In this document: one piece after another, positions 1 through 8,480 of the stretch | Layout of the letters: every line of letters starts with the position of its first letter | Numbering within the stretch: position 1 is the first letter of the stretch | Origin: JAIOQJ01 sp963718635 | GTDB taxonomy: Bacteria; Planctomycetota; Planctomycetia; Gemmatales; Gemmataceae | DNA: 64,000 nucleotides | NCBI GenBank assembly: GCA_963718635.1 | Contig: OY970367.1 | Span: 4,898,001 to 4,962,000, forward strand | Reading direction: 5' to 3' | Program-made: the position numbers and the translations under genes | Notes under the pieces: generated by a model | Told to the model about the DNA's origin: nothing | Seen by the model: only the letters and a program-made list of their open reading frames with translations | The model's database searches: none

Positions 1-884
1 TCTTCATCGCCCAGTGGTTCGCCGTGCGCTTCCTTGGTGTCTTGCTTATGCGGAGCGCCCCAGCCAATGAGGCTATCGACGATGATGAAAGTGGGCCGAT
101 CATCCGTTTTCTGAAACTGCTGAATCGCTTCGCCGAGTGAAGCGATGTCGTTCGCATCGTTGACGTGCAGCACGTTCCAGCCGTAAGCGCGATAGCGCGC
201 GCCGACATCCTCGGTAAAGGCCAGCGTGGTATGGCCTTCGATTGAAATGCGGTTGCTGTCGTAAATGAGGCAGAGATTTGACAACTTCAAATGTCCCGCC
301 AGGGAAGAAGCTTCGCTGGCGATGCCTTCCATCATGCAACCGTCGCCGCAAATCGCATAAACGTTGAAGTCGAACAGCTTTTCAAAGCCCGGCTTGTTGA
401 AGCGCGCGGCGATCCAACGGCTGGCGATCGCAATGCCGACGGCATTCGCTACGCCCTGTCCGAGCGGCCCCGTGGTTGTCTCGACGCCCGCCGTCATGCC
501 GTATTCGGGATGCCCCGGCGTACGGCTGCGCAACTGGCGGAATTTCTTGATTTCTTCGATCGGTAGGGACGGTTCATTAACAACCTTGCCATCTTTGACG
601 TTCTTGACGCCCGTCAGATGGAGCATGGCATACAGCAGCATCGAGGCGTGGCCATTCGAGAGCACGAAGCGATCGCGGTTCGGCCAAAGCGGGTCTGCGG
701 GATCGTAGTTCAAGAACCGCTGCCAAAGGCAATAGGCGACGGGCGCCAGCGACATCGGCGCGCCGGGATGGCCGGAATTCGCCTGCTGCACAGCGTCCAT
801 CGCCAGGGTCCGGATGGTATTGATGCACAAGGTGTCGAGCGAATCGTTCGCTCCTTTGATTGGGCTCGTTACGCCGCCTGCCAT
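1..884 (-). CDS. tkt: Transketolase, N-terminal part (runs off the left edge)
   Basis: This is the N-terminal ThDP/pyrophosphate-binding region of transketolase, which moves two-carbon ketol units in the pentose phosphate and Calvin pathways. The frame is open from the ATG at 884 to the window edge, about 294 codons. Visible landmarks, in order, are NSGHPGAPMSLAP near residue 30, LSNGHASMLLYAMLH near 70, TPGHPEYG and GPLGQGVANAVG near 115-135, and the ThDP/Mg motif GDGCMMEGIASEA near 180. All are characteristic of transketolase rather than the related DXS. The start is the only ATG giving the canonical N-terminus. rpiB lies just upstream on the same strand, so the two pentose-phosphate enzymes probably share a transcript. 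The C-terminal two thirds lie outside the window. Confidence 0.96.
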   Translation of the reverse strand, partial: MAGGVTSPIKGANDSLDTLCINTIRTLAMDAVQQANSGHPGAPMSLAPVAYCLWQRFLNYDPADPLWPNRDRFVLSNGHASMLLYAMLHLTGVKNVKDGKVVNEPSLPIEEIKKFRQLRSRTPGHPEYGMTAGVETTTGPLGQGVANAVGIAIASRWIAARFNKPGFEKLFDFNVYAICGDGCMMEGIASEASSLAGHLKLSNLCLIYDSNRISIEGHTTLAFTEDVGARYRAYGWNVLHVNDANDIASLGEAIQQFQKTDDRPTFIIVDSLIGWGAPHKQDTKEAHGEPLGDE

Positions 885-930
885 GTTCCAACCTCTCGCA
901 AAAATGGTTTGTTCCGCTGTTGCACCTGTT

Positions 931-1384
931 TTATGAACCGAGCGCCTCGACTGCCTTCACCTTATTCAAACGGCGTTGATGTCGCTCCGCCGCACTGAAG
1001 CGACTCGATAAGAATTGCTGAACGATCTCCCAAGCGACAGAAGCGCCGATCACGCGTCCGCCAAGGCAGATGATGTTCATGTCATCATCTTCAACGCCTT
1101 GATGCGCGGAGAAGTGATCGTGTACCAAAGCTCCCCGCGCCTCCCTGCACCTTGTTGACGGCAATGCTCGCGCCGACCCCGCTGCCGCAAACGGCAATGC
1201 CGCGCTCAACCTTGCCTGCCGCCACTGCTTGAGCTAAGGGGATAACAAAATCGGGGTAATCGTCCCCGGCGATGTAGGAGCTTGCCCCAAAATCAACGAC
1301 TTCGGTCCCTTCGCCCTGCAAGCGAGCGAGCAGTTCAACCTTCAATTCGTAACCGCCATGATCGGAAGCGATGCCGACACGCAT
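931..1384 (-). CDS. rpiB: Ribose-5-phosphate isomerase B (one frame break)
   Basis: RpiB interconverts ribose-5-phosphate and ribulose-5-phosphate. The N-terminus MRVGIASDHGGYELK and the loop GIAVCGSGVGASIAVNKV (active-site Cys of the RpiB/LacAB family) are in one frame. The C-terminal half, HDHFSAHQGVEDDDMNIICLGGRVIG, continues in another. The switch falls near 1150 in a G-rich stretch, and removing one G restores a protein of normal family length (about 150 residues). The 454-nt span is one base more than a multiple of three, consistent with a single inserted base. It is followed by tkt on the same strand. I read this as a functional gene with a probable sequence error; a real frameshift cannot be excluded. 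Confidence 0.88.
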
Positions 1385-1411
1385 GGAGAGACCTCCCCTG
1401 ATAATCACGGG

Positions 1412-1455
1412 CTTCAGCCTTTACTTATAGGAACTTCAGCCTTTACTTATAGGAA
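1412..1455. repeat. 22-bp tandem duplication upstream of rpiB
   Basis: Two adjacent copies of a 22-bp unit ending in TTTACTTATAGGAA lie 28-71 bp upstream of the rpiB start. Read on the rpiB strand, each copy contains a TATAAG hexamer that could act as a -10 element, so this may duplicate the promoter. That role is inference. Confidence 0.6.
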
Positions 1456-1610
1456 ATAGGCGCTGAAAGTGAGCCTTCAGCAGTGAATATGGGATTGCCT
1501 CAATTGATTTAACCTGAGCAGTGCACAATTAGAATGGTGAGCCGAGCAGCGTAAGCGGTCAGGTTCCGTCGGTACCCGGCAGTTTACGCTTCTCGGCTCG
1601 CCTGCTCAGA

Positions 1611-1814
1611 GTCGCTTCGGGAAATATTTCCCGAAGCGACTTTGCAACAAAATCGCGGGAAACGCGCGGGCCTGTTGTTAGCCGGACGCGCAAGTGACAG
1701 CCTGATGCAGGGCAGGCCGGGAGGCCTGTCCTCACTGGGAGAAGCCTATCAGTTAATATTCGGGAAATCTTTCCAGAAAGCCAAACCGGATAAAACCGGA
1801 TGAAAACGCGCGGT
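1611..1814. repeat. Palindromic repeat family A, copies 1 and 2
   Basis: Copy 1 (1611-1667) is a 30-nt perfect palindrome centred on GGAAATATTTCC, followed by the conserved box in reverse (AAAATCGCGGGAAACGCGC). Copy 2 (about 1744-1814) is degenerate: GTTAATATTCGGGAAATCTTTCCAG is followed by a GAAAACGCGCGGTG tail, matching the subfamily seen at 25701. A small GC palindrome (CAGGCCGGGAGGCCTG type, near 1708-1725) lies between them and recurs near 43645. The rest of the 1385-1919 gap shows no gene. Confidence 0.85.
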
Positions 1815-1919
1815 GAAATATAAACGACTCCGAGTTCGCATAGGCAGCATTTCCCGCACTTGTTAGACTGTCCCGCACGAAGTAATACGGCCTTGTTCAA
1901 TTGCTGAAGGAACGATCTC

Positions 1920-2786
1920 ATGGCAGGAAGTCGTCTCGTCCGTTTTGCCGGGCGCTCGTGTGGGGCAGAACAGCCGTTGCTCTGGATTGCCGGGCCTTGC
2001 GTGATTGAATCGTATGATCTGACGCTTTCCATCGCGGAAACGTTGGCCGGGTTCTCCGATCGGCTTGGTTTTCAACTGATCTTCAAAGCTTCATTCGATA
2101 AGGCCAATCGCACTTCAGGTAAGTCTTTCCGCGGACCGGGCTTGCACGAAGGGCTGAAGACATTGGATGCCGTTAAGCAACAGCTCGGCTTGCCCGTCAC
2201 GACTGATCTTCACGAAACCAGCCAGGTGACGGCGGTCGCTCAAGTTTGCGATTTACTGCAAATCCCGGCGTTCCTGGCTAGGCAAACCGATCTGGTTCTC
2301 GCCGCCGGCCAATCGGGCAAAGCAGTAAACGTGAAAAAAGGCCAGTTCATGGCGCCCTGGGATATGAAGAACGTCGTCTCCAAAATGAATGAAACGGGCA
2401 ACGCCAACCTGTTGCTGACCGAGCGAGGCACGACCTTTGGCTACGGCCAACTGGTCAACGACATGCGAGCGATTCCGTGGATGCAGGATCTCGGTAGGCC
2501 CGTCATTTTTGACGCCACGCATAGCGTGCAGACACCGGGAAGTCAGGGCGACCGTACCGGCGGAGATCGACGCATGGTCCCTTACCTCGCTCGCGCTGCG
2601 GTAGCCGCCGGCTGCGATGGTATTTTTATCGAGACGCATCCGCGACCGGACGAGGCGCTGAGCGATGGACCGAATATGATACCTTTGAATGAACTACCTG
2701 AGCTAGTTCGGCTCTGCACCCGCCTGCGCTCGGCAGTTGAAACAGCCAAGCCTGAGATCATCCATGAACTTCGTGCCTCCGCTTAA
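1920..2786 (+). CDS. kdsA: 3-deoxy-8-phosphooctulonate (KDO-8-P) synthase
   Basis: KdsA condenses phosphoenolpyruvate with arabinose-5-phosphate to make KDO-8-phosphate, the precursor of the lipopolysaccharide inner core. Family motifs are intact: FKASFDKANRTS near 58, VTTDLHE, FLARQTDL, NVKKGQFMAPWDM, ERGTTFGYGQLV and FDATHSVQ. The N-terminal IAGPCVIES has a cysteine (residue 27) where metal-independent E. coli KdsA has asparagine. The protein therefore looks like the metal-dependent class typified by Aquifex. Length (288 aa) is normal. An AGGA sequence sits 8 nt before the ATG at 1920. The 3' end overlaps the next gene, suggesting cotranscription. It implies an LPS-bearing outer membrane. 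Confidence 0.97.
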   Translation: MAGSRLVRFAGRSCGAEQPLLWIAGPCVIESYDLTLSIAETLAGFSDRLGFQLIFKASFDKANRTSGKSFRGPGLHEGLKTLDAVKQQLGLPVTTDLHETSQVTAVAQVCDLLQIPAFLARQTDLVLAAGQSGKAVNVKKGQFMAPWDMKNVVSKMNETGNANLLLTERGTTFGYGQLVNDMRAIPWMQDLGRPVIFDATHSVQTPGSQGDRTGGDRRMVPYLARAAVAAGCDGIFIETHPRPDEALSDGPNMIPLNELPELVRLCTRLRSAVETAKPEIIHELRASA

Positions 2787-4532
2787 CCGCTTGCAAATGC
2801 TGTTCGTATTGGGGAGCCTATCCATTTTGACGGCCGGCTGCAGCAAGCCGGCTAACTCCACCCCAAAAGCAATCAGTGTGGCCGCGAAGGAAGACGCCGC
2901 TTTCAGTGCGCTCGATCGACTGGAACGCACCAATGATGCAGCCACCTGCCGGCAGGTGTTGCTCAATCTCGATTCCGGCATTGCAGTTCGCGAAGCAAAG
3001 CCCGAGCCGACTGTCCAACAATTGCGGCCGCTGATCGACTTGCTCGAACTCGAAAAGGATCAAGTCGAGGTCATCCTTCAGACAGTCTTCACGCGCGCCG
3101 ATGCCGACTATATGGCCGATTGCTTCTTGCTTCGCGACGCGATGCAAGCGCTGGAGATCAAGCAAGATGCTCCTCTTCAGCAAGCCGAGCGCGCGTTCGC
3201 CTGGGTTTGTCGGCAGGTCTATCTGCGCGACACGCCCTATCTGCCGGCGCCGCCCTGGTGGGTTCTACAGGCCGGTTCGGGCAGCTCGCTGGACCGCGTC
3301 TATGTCTTCCTTGCCGCTTTGCGACAACTTGGCCTTGATGGTTGTCTTGTCGGCCCACCCGAGTTGGCGACTTCGACCAGCATTGCAACCACCAAGCAGC
3401 CGGGCGCCAAACCTCGCTTTGCACCTGTTCGCGCGGTCGGCGTGCGAATCGACACCGAGATCTTTCTCTTTGATCCAGTCGAAGGCCAACCACTTTACTT
3501 CGACGGAAAAATCGCCACGCTCGCGCAATTGCGCAACAATCCCGCCAATACTAAAGCTAGTGACGTTAGGTCGTGGGAGGTTTTTGTGTCCGCGCCCGGC
3601 CGGCTTTATCGCCGCGCATGCAATGGCTTGAAAAAGAGATGCCTGCCGCTAATGCCGTGCATTTGTACGTCGATCTTCCGGGCTTGATCAAACGCGTGCA
3701 ACAGGCGTTGCCGCCCGGCCTCCACTGCCGAGTCTGGAATCCGCCGCAAGATCCTTTGTCGATCCTCTGGATCGATGAAGCCTACGCACGGGAAGTAAAG
3801 GGAAACGGCAACATTCTCTTTAGCCCGCTCCAATATCAGTTCCGAGAATCGCATCTGCCGCGGCAGTTCATGCCGAACCTGCAAGTGAACGGCGCGCCGC
3901 TGAGCGGTACGCCGGTCGAGATGATCCAGCAGATGTTTCGGGCGGAGTTCGCCAGCTCCATGCTGGCTGCCGACACCCCCCGAGACCAACTATTGCGCGG
4001 CAACTTCAGCAGCGCCACCACGGCATTGAGCGAATTGAAAGAACGCAACGATCGCTTCCGCGAGCGAATCGTTCACGAAACTTTCACCTCGAAAGATATC
4101 GATGACTGGGCACGGAAAGCCAGTGAAGTCTACGGCAACATTGCTCGAGCCGAACGGGTAGGCGACGGTGTTGCCCTTGCCCAAGCGAAAGCCGATGAGG
4201 CGGAATTTTTACGCTCGCCCCTATCCGAAAAGATAGCGCTGCTGACGCGTGGAGGAACTTCACGTCTATTGAGCGCGGAAGCCTCGTATCAACTGGCGTT
4301 AATCATGCACGAACGGGCCGAGCTCGCCCAAGCCCGTTATCAACGCGAAGCAGACGACAAAAACAGAGAAGATGCCCTAAGCTGGTGGGCAACCGCTTCC
4401 GACGCCTGGCGCCGCTATCTCGACAACTACAACGACCTGCGCAAAGTTTTCCACGATCGCGACAGCCACGCCAGTCGTCTGAAACAGGAATGCGAGACAG
4501 CGCAGGCGCAAACCAATGCACGCGGAAATTAG
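2764..4532 (+). CDS. Transglutaminase-like lipoprotein of unknown role (one frame break)
   Basis: The predicted N-terminus MNFVPPLNRLQMLFVLGSLS leads into ILTAGC, a lipobox, so this should be a membrane-anchored lipoprotein. Residues about 120-270 (ERAFAWVCRQVYLRD, then a Cys-bearing 'GLDGCLVGPP' and 'FLFDPVEGQPLYF') resemble the transglutaminase-like fold often found in planctomycete lipoproteins. The C-terminal 250 residues are helical and charged. The frame changes near 3597: the first frame ends in a nonsense-like tail, while the second continues as ALSPRMQWLEKEMPAANAVH. Joining them gives about 590 aa. The start overlaps the end of kdsA by 23 bp. Function unknown; the domain call is from pattern only. 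Confidence 0.6.
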
Positions 4533-4576
4533 CGAAGCTCTGCGATCGTGCTTTAGGCCGCCGGCGCCGTCAACTG

Positions 4577-4646
4577 GCTACTACAAGCCTGAAACGCCAG
4601 CGAAGAATTGACTCCTCTTCGCTGTCGCTTCGGGCTTGTAGTAGCC
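4577..4646. repeat. Long hairpin, 'CCTGAAGCGCCAGCGAAG' family, copy 1
   Basis: Inverted repeat with arms of about 30 nt (GGCTACTACAAGCCTGAA paired with its near-complement before 4646) just downstream of the lipoprotein gene. Two further hairpins of the same family are at 10587-10716. It may act as a transcription terminator. Confidence 0.8.
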
Positions 4647-4754
4647 CTGACCCTGAAAAACTTGCTTGGTTCTCAAAATGCTTTTGCATCCGTAGGTCGC
4701 TTCGAAGTACAATCCATCCCGATGGCGTTCGAATGTCTGCCAAACGAGGTTTTC

Positions 4755-5234
4755 ATGCGCGTGCGACTTGTGCCCGTCGAGGCCGGCGAATCGACAATCG
4801 AGATCACCAAAGATCTGGTGCTGGTCGGCCGTAAGGAAGACTGCGATCTGCAACTCGACCATAAGAGCATTTCAAAACAACATTGCGTGATCGTCAAGAC
4901 AGATGGCCTGCTGCTGCTGCGCGACTTGGGCAGCACCAACGGCACACGCGTGAACGGCCAACGCGTGCGGCGGGCCGCCCTGTTGCCGAATGATCAGTTG
5001 AATATCGCGAGCTTGAAGTTCAAAGTGCAGTTCTCGGAAGATGAGGAGGAGTCGGTCGACCCGGAACAATATACGCAGCAGCTCGACGCCAAAGACATCG
5101 AACGAATCATGCGCAAGACCTCGGAAGCCGCTGACTTGGACGACGACAGTTCGGCGGAAATCAACCTGCCCCCGATGAAGGCGAACGAACTGCCCGACAT
5201 GATCGAAGAAGAAAAAGCGGCTAAAAAGCGCTAA
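4755..5234 (+). CDS. FHA-domain protein
   Basis: A 159-residue protein consisting of one forkhead-associated domain (residues about 20-95) plus an acidic tail. The phosphothreonine-binding motifs are clear: VGRKEDCDLQLDHKSISKQH and RDLGSTNGTRVNGQRV. FHA domains dock onto phosphothreonine peptides, usually in Ser/Thr-kinase signalling, which is abundant in planctomycetes. No kinase lies nearby. I chose ATG 4755 (MRVRLVPVEAGE) because GAGG is correctly spaced before it and the domain begins directly; an in-frame ATG at 4722 is possible. The tail (residues 100-159) is rich in Asp/Glu and probably disordered. Confidence 0.9.
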   Translation: MRVRLVPVEAGESTIEITKDLVLVGRKEDCDLQLDHKSISKQHCVIVKTDGLLLLRDLGSTNGTRVNGQRVRRAALLPNDQLNIASLKFKVQFSEDEEESVDPEQYTQQLDAKDIERIMRKTSEAADLDDDSSAEINLPPMKANELPDMIEEEKAAKKR

Positions 5235-5252
5235 CGATACGTTTCGTGCAGC

Positions 5253-5314
5253 GGGAGCGCCGTGCCGTAAGGCCGACATGCAGAGATACAGGGCGGCCTT
5301 ACGAGTCGACGCTC
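5253..5314. repeat. Hairpin, 'GTGCCGTAAGGCCGAC' family, copy 1 (imperfect)
   Basis: An imperfect inverted repeat between the FHA gene and the ExbB operon. The arm sequence GTGCCGTAAGGCCGAC is shared with a perfect hairpin at 53909-53968. Confidence 0.7.
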
Positions 5315-5421
5315 GCCGAGCAAACCGGGCCCCGGCTGCCGTTAAAGCCGCAACCCTAATTAATATCGGCACTGATCAGGTCTTTTTTTTCAGAATTCTC
5401 ATCTATTCTCATCAAAAGTCT

Positions 5422-5450
5422 TGACTCCGCCCCTTGCCTAGAGTCTTATG
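5422..5450 (+). promoter_or_regulatory. Possible sigma-70 promoter of the exbB operon
   Basis: TTGACT (5422-5427) and TCTTAT (5445-5450) are separated by 17 bp, about 120 bp upstream of exbB and downstream of the previous hairpin. TCTTAT matches the -10 consensus at four of six positions. This is a pattern match only. Confidence 0.4.
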
Positions 5451-5567
5451 TTGCATTACCGTGATAGAATCGCGAATAGACCGCTCGTTGAAGACTCAGA
5501 ATTACTCCCATCTTAGGTCGGCTGGCGCTTTCGCGTTCTCATTCAACTGTTTTGAGAGTTTTTCATC

Positions 5568-6371
5568 ATGTCGTTAGTCTCCATGATCTCGCGGTCGCGA
5601 CCGATGACCGTTGCCACTTACGCGCTGACCCTCCTGGTTCTCATTACGTTTGGGAACGTAGCGCAGGCGGCCGATGGCAAGCCGAACCTGATTGTCCATA
5701 TCATCGATTCTGCGGGCTGGATCTTCGGACCCATCATGCTGATCGTTTCGGTCGGCCTGACGGCTTTGTGCGTTTTGCTCACGCTCGATTTACGCCTTTC
5801 CGTCGCCATTCCACCCGGCTTTGTGGATGAGTTCACCGATACGGTGAACAAGCGCAAGTTCAAAGAAGCCTTTGAAATGACGCGCAACGACACCTCTTAC
5901 CTGGCACGTGTGCTGACGGCTGGCATGAGCCGGTTGCAATATGGCCTGGAAGATGCGCGTGAAGCCGCGGCCAACGCCTTGGAAGGCATTCGCTCCGAGA
6001 AGGAACAGAAGAACGCCTACACGGCCGTGATCGGCACGCTTGGGCCGTTGCTCGGGCTGGTCGGAACCGTCTTCGGTATGATCATCGCCTTTATGGAATT
6101 GGCGTATTCCGAAGCCCAACCGAGCCCGAAGCTGCTGTCGAAAGGTATTTCGCACGCCCTGGTAGTAACGTTGCTGGGCGTCGGCGTGTCCGTGCCGGCT
6201 ATCTTCTTCAACGCCTTCTTCCGCAACCGCATCGTGCGTATGTCGATGGATACCGGCCACATTGCCGACGATCTCTTGACGCAGATGTACCATAATTCGA
6301 AGAAGGCCGGCCCTCCAGGCGCCGGGACGACGACCCAGGCGCCTGCGGCAAGTCAGGCGTCCCGCAGCTAA
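5568..6371 (+). CDS. exbB: MotA/TolQ/ExbB proton-channel family protein
   Basis: Membrane subunit of a proton-driven energy transducer (ExbB/TolQ). A cleavable or membrane N-terminus (residues about 12-36, ending AQA) precedes three transmembrane segments near 50-75, 150-175 and 190-215, with the long cytoplasmic loop between the first two that is typical of the family. GTLGPLLGLVGTVFGMI and LVVTLLGVGVSVPAIFF are the conserved channel-lining helices. Two ExbD genes follow on the same strand (125-bp and 6-bp gaps), so this is an ExbB-ExbD-ExbD operon. Such sets power outer-membrane transport or envelope maintenance; the client is unknown. Length is 267 aa. Confidence 0.93.
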   Translation: MSLVSMISRSRPMTVATYALTLLVLITFGNVAQAADGKPNLIVHIIDSAGWIFGPIMLIVSVGLTALCVLLTLDLRLSVAIPPGFVDEFTDTVNKRKFKEAFEMTRNDTSYLARVLTAGMSRLQYGLEDAREAAANALEGIRSEKEQKNAYTAVIGTLGPLLGLVGTVFGMIIAFMELAYSEAQPSPKLLSKGISHALVVTLLGVGVSVPAIFFNAFFRNRIVRMSMDTGHIADDLLTQMYHNSKKAGPPGAGTTTQAPAASQASRS

Positions 6372-6496
6372 TGGGCGTGGCCGTGTCAGCAGAATGCGGA
6401 ACTAAATTCATAGCCGCGTGCGTCTAACGGCAGAGTTCGTCTGCCAGTGTTATGTTTTCCGAAACGGGTGCGTAGACAACAGCGTCGGAGATTACG

Positions 6497-6952
6497 ATGA
6501 GTCACGGCGGCGGCGGTGAAGAAGATGTCGGCGAGGCGAATCTGACGTCGCTGCTGGACCTCGTCTTGCAATTGCTGATGTTCTTTTTGATCGTGGCGAA
6601 TTTCGTCGTCGAGCAGAACAATCAGGATATTCGTCTCCCCATCGCGACGACAGCCTCTCCCATCGACAAAGAGGTGAAGGACACTCTATCGTGTAACGTC
6701 GATCAGTATGGCAATCTCGTTGTGTCCGAATCAGAAAGCTATAACAACGACTTGCAGATTCAGGCGTATATGCTTCGGGAATACAATAATCATCGACAAG
6801 TGCATCCCGAAACAATGAAGTTTATGGCCGTCGTCGTTCGTGGCGACAATCGAACTGATTGCCAATATATCCATCGCGTTATGACAGCCGCGAAACAAGC
6901 CGGCTTCTCCAATGTCCAATTGCGCGCGAATAAAACGGCGACGGGGAGCTGA
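6497..6952 (+). CDS. exbD: ExbD/TolR-type biopolymer transport protein 1
   Basis: A small single-pass protein: a short cytoplasmic N-terminus, one transmembrane helix (about 17-40) and a periplasmic domain. The helix carries the catalytic proton-relay aspartate, Asp21, in TSLLDLVLQLLMFFLIV. The periplasmic part (residues 45-151) ends with the usual QYIHRVMTAAKQAGFSNVQL strand-helix pattern. It is one of two unlike ExbD paralogues in tandem. The start is ATG 6497; the next gene begins 6 bp after the stop. Confidence 0.9.
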   Translation: MSHGGGGEEDVGEANLTSLLDLVLQLLMFFLIVANFVVEQNNQDIRLPIATTASPIDKEVKDTLSCNVDQYGNLVVSESESYNNDLQIQAYMLREYNNHRQVHPETMKFMAVVVRGDNRTDCQYIHRVMTAAKQAGFSNVQLRANKTATGS

Positions 6953-6958
6953 TCGATC

Positions 6959-7522
6959 ATGTTCGGGCAAAAAAAGAAAAAATCGGAACCCCAGATCGAG
7001 ACGAATCTAAATCGCGTCGTCACGCCCATGCTCGATATGACCTTTCAGATTCTCTTCTTCCTCATCATGAATTTCCGGCTTCCTACGCCAGAAGGCCAGG
7101 TTGATCTCTTTTTACCGCAGGAAGAGAGCGGCGGGCAATCTGCCTCAACTGACGCATTGGACCAGGTTGACGACGAATACTCTCTTCGAGTGCGGGTCTT
7201 CGGGCAACCGGGCGATGAACGACAGGGCACTATCGCTGCACTAAGCTGGATACCGAAAAAAGCCGAGTCCGAGACGATCAATCCGTCTGCCGATGCCGGC
7301 AACGAAAAGGATGAATATTTTCAAAAACTCGATCCGCTGATGTATGGTCTGGTTCGGCATTTGAAGCAGTATCAGCCGAAAGAAGGCGGCAAACAGCCGA
7401 CGATCAAGATTGAGTTCGACAAGAAACTTCGCTATTCGGAACTTCTTCGCATCATGGATGTCTGCCGCAAGATGAAGTTCCAGAAAATCGGCGTCATGCC
7501 CATCCCGAAAGGCAAGGAGTAG
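6959..7522 (+). CDS. exbD: ExbD/TolR-type biopolymer transport protein 2
   Basis: Second ExbD paralogue. A lysine-rich cytoplasmic N-terminus (QKKKKSE) precedes one membrane helix with the conserved Asp26 in VVTPMLDMTFQILFFLI. The periplasmic domain is longer than in its neighbour and carries an insertion of about 60 acidic/polar residues (80-140) before the conserved C-terminal element YSELLRIMDVCRKMKFQKIG. The two ExbDs probably form mixed or alternative dimers with ExbB. The gap to exbD1 is only 6 bp, so the genes are cotranscribed. Confidence 0.9.
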   Translation: MFGQKKKKSEPQIETNLNRVVTPMLDMTFQILFFLIMNFRLPTPEGQVDLFLPQEESGGQSASTDALDQVDDEYSLRVRVFGQPGDERQGTIAALSWIPKKAESETINPSADAGNEKDEYFQKLDPLMYGLVRHLKQYQPKEGGKQPTIKIEFDKKLRYSELLRIMDVCRKMKFQKIGVMPIPKGKE

Positions 7523-7577
7523 GCTGGCAGCCCGGTGCTTTCCTGCTTAGCCCAAATTGTTTTAACACTTTCACTTC

Positions 7578-8063
7578 ATGCTCGATGGTCCTGCTGTCAC
7601 TGTTGCCCTTGAGACTTGTGGGATCACGCATGTCGTTTGGGTTCCCGATAGCCATCTAGGCGCCTGGGAGCAGGCTCTAGTCAGCTCGAACACTATCCGC
7701 TTGATCCGCGCCTGCCGGGAGGGGGAGGCGATTGGCATCGCCGGCGGCTTGATCCTCGGCGGCGCCAAGCCAGTGGTGATGATGCAGTGTACCGGCTTGT
7801 TCGAAGCCGGCGACGCGTTGCGGAACATCGTACACGACCTCAAATTGCCGCTAATTCTCCTCGTCGGCGTGCGGAGCTATCTAGCCTTTCAAGAAAATAA
7901 AACGACTGACAATTGCCCAATCTTCACGAATCCTATCCTCGACGCGTGGAAACTGCCCCACACTCTAATCGACCGCCTCGATCCCGGTGCCGGCGACCTA
8001 ATCGAAGCCCTCCGAGTGATCCAGCGCTCTCACCAAGCTGGGGCCATTTTGGTGGCTGAGTAG
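7578..8063 (+). CDS. Stand-alone ThDP-binding N-terminal domain, sulfopyruvate/phosphonopyruvate decarboxylase alpha-like
   Basis: A 161-residue protein with the fold of the Pyr domain of ThDP enzymes: THVVWVPDSHLGAWEQAL, then REGEAIGIAGGLILGGAKPVV with the catalytic-type glutamate, then MMQCTGLFEAGDALRNIVHDLKLPLILLVG. It most resembles the alpha subunit of sulfopyruvate decarboxylase (ComD) or the N-terminal half of phosphonopyruvate decarboxylase. The partner PP domain (beta subunit) is not adjacent, so it either pairs with a distant gene or has a different role. No good Shine-Dalgarno sequence is visible before ATG 7578. The substrate cannot be inferred. Confidence 0.75.
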   Translation: MLDGPAVTVALETCGITHVVWVPDSHLGAWEQALVSSNTIRLIRACREGEAIGIAGGLILGGAKPVVMMQCTGLFEAGDALRNIVHDLKLPLILLVGVRSYLAFQENKTTDNCPIFTNPILDAWKLPHTLIDRLDPGAGDLIEALRVIQRSHQAGAILVAE

Positions 8064-8103
8064 GGGAGGCTTTTAGCCGAGTCGGAACTCAGACGAGTTC
8101 CGC

Positions 8104-8219
8104 GGGTGCGCCAACTCTTTCTGGCAATTCTGGCGAGCGGTGCGGCGTAAGCCCGCCGTGGTTGCGAACCCACGGCGGGCTTACGCCGCGCCGCTCGCCA
8201 GAATCCGTTGGCGCACCCA
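8104..8219. mobile_element. MITE-like element with terminal inverted repeats and 8-bp target duplication
   Basis: Outer inverted repeats GGGTGCGCCAAC (8104-8115) and GTTGGCGCACCC (8208-8219) enclose a long inner hairpin (arms TTCTGGCGAGCGG... to ...CCGCTCGCCAGAA). The 8-mer AGTTCCGC lies immediately outside both ends, exactly like a target-site duplication. There is no coding capacity. Related ends occur at 63048-63266 and, interrupted by an IS, near 35568. The flanks hold two short GGAACTC/GAGTTCC hairpins. Otherwise 8064-8393 is empty. Confidence 0.75.
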
Positions 8220-8480
8220 GTTCCGCTACGCGAATGTTCGGTTGCAGCGGCGGAACTCTGACTAGTTCCGCAAACGCGAATTGCGGTAACTTTCTGAGAG
8301 CTCAAACCGAGCTTTAAGCTAATTAATTGGAATGACCGGTGCTTTATGTAAGGGTTTACACGAACGATTTAAGTTCGAAATAAGGAGAGACGCTTGGCAT
8401 CCAAGGTGAAAAAGGGTAAAAATAAAGTTGTCCTTCTAGGGAAATAGCTGGATAGGGGTACACCCCCGTTCACGGTCGTT

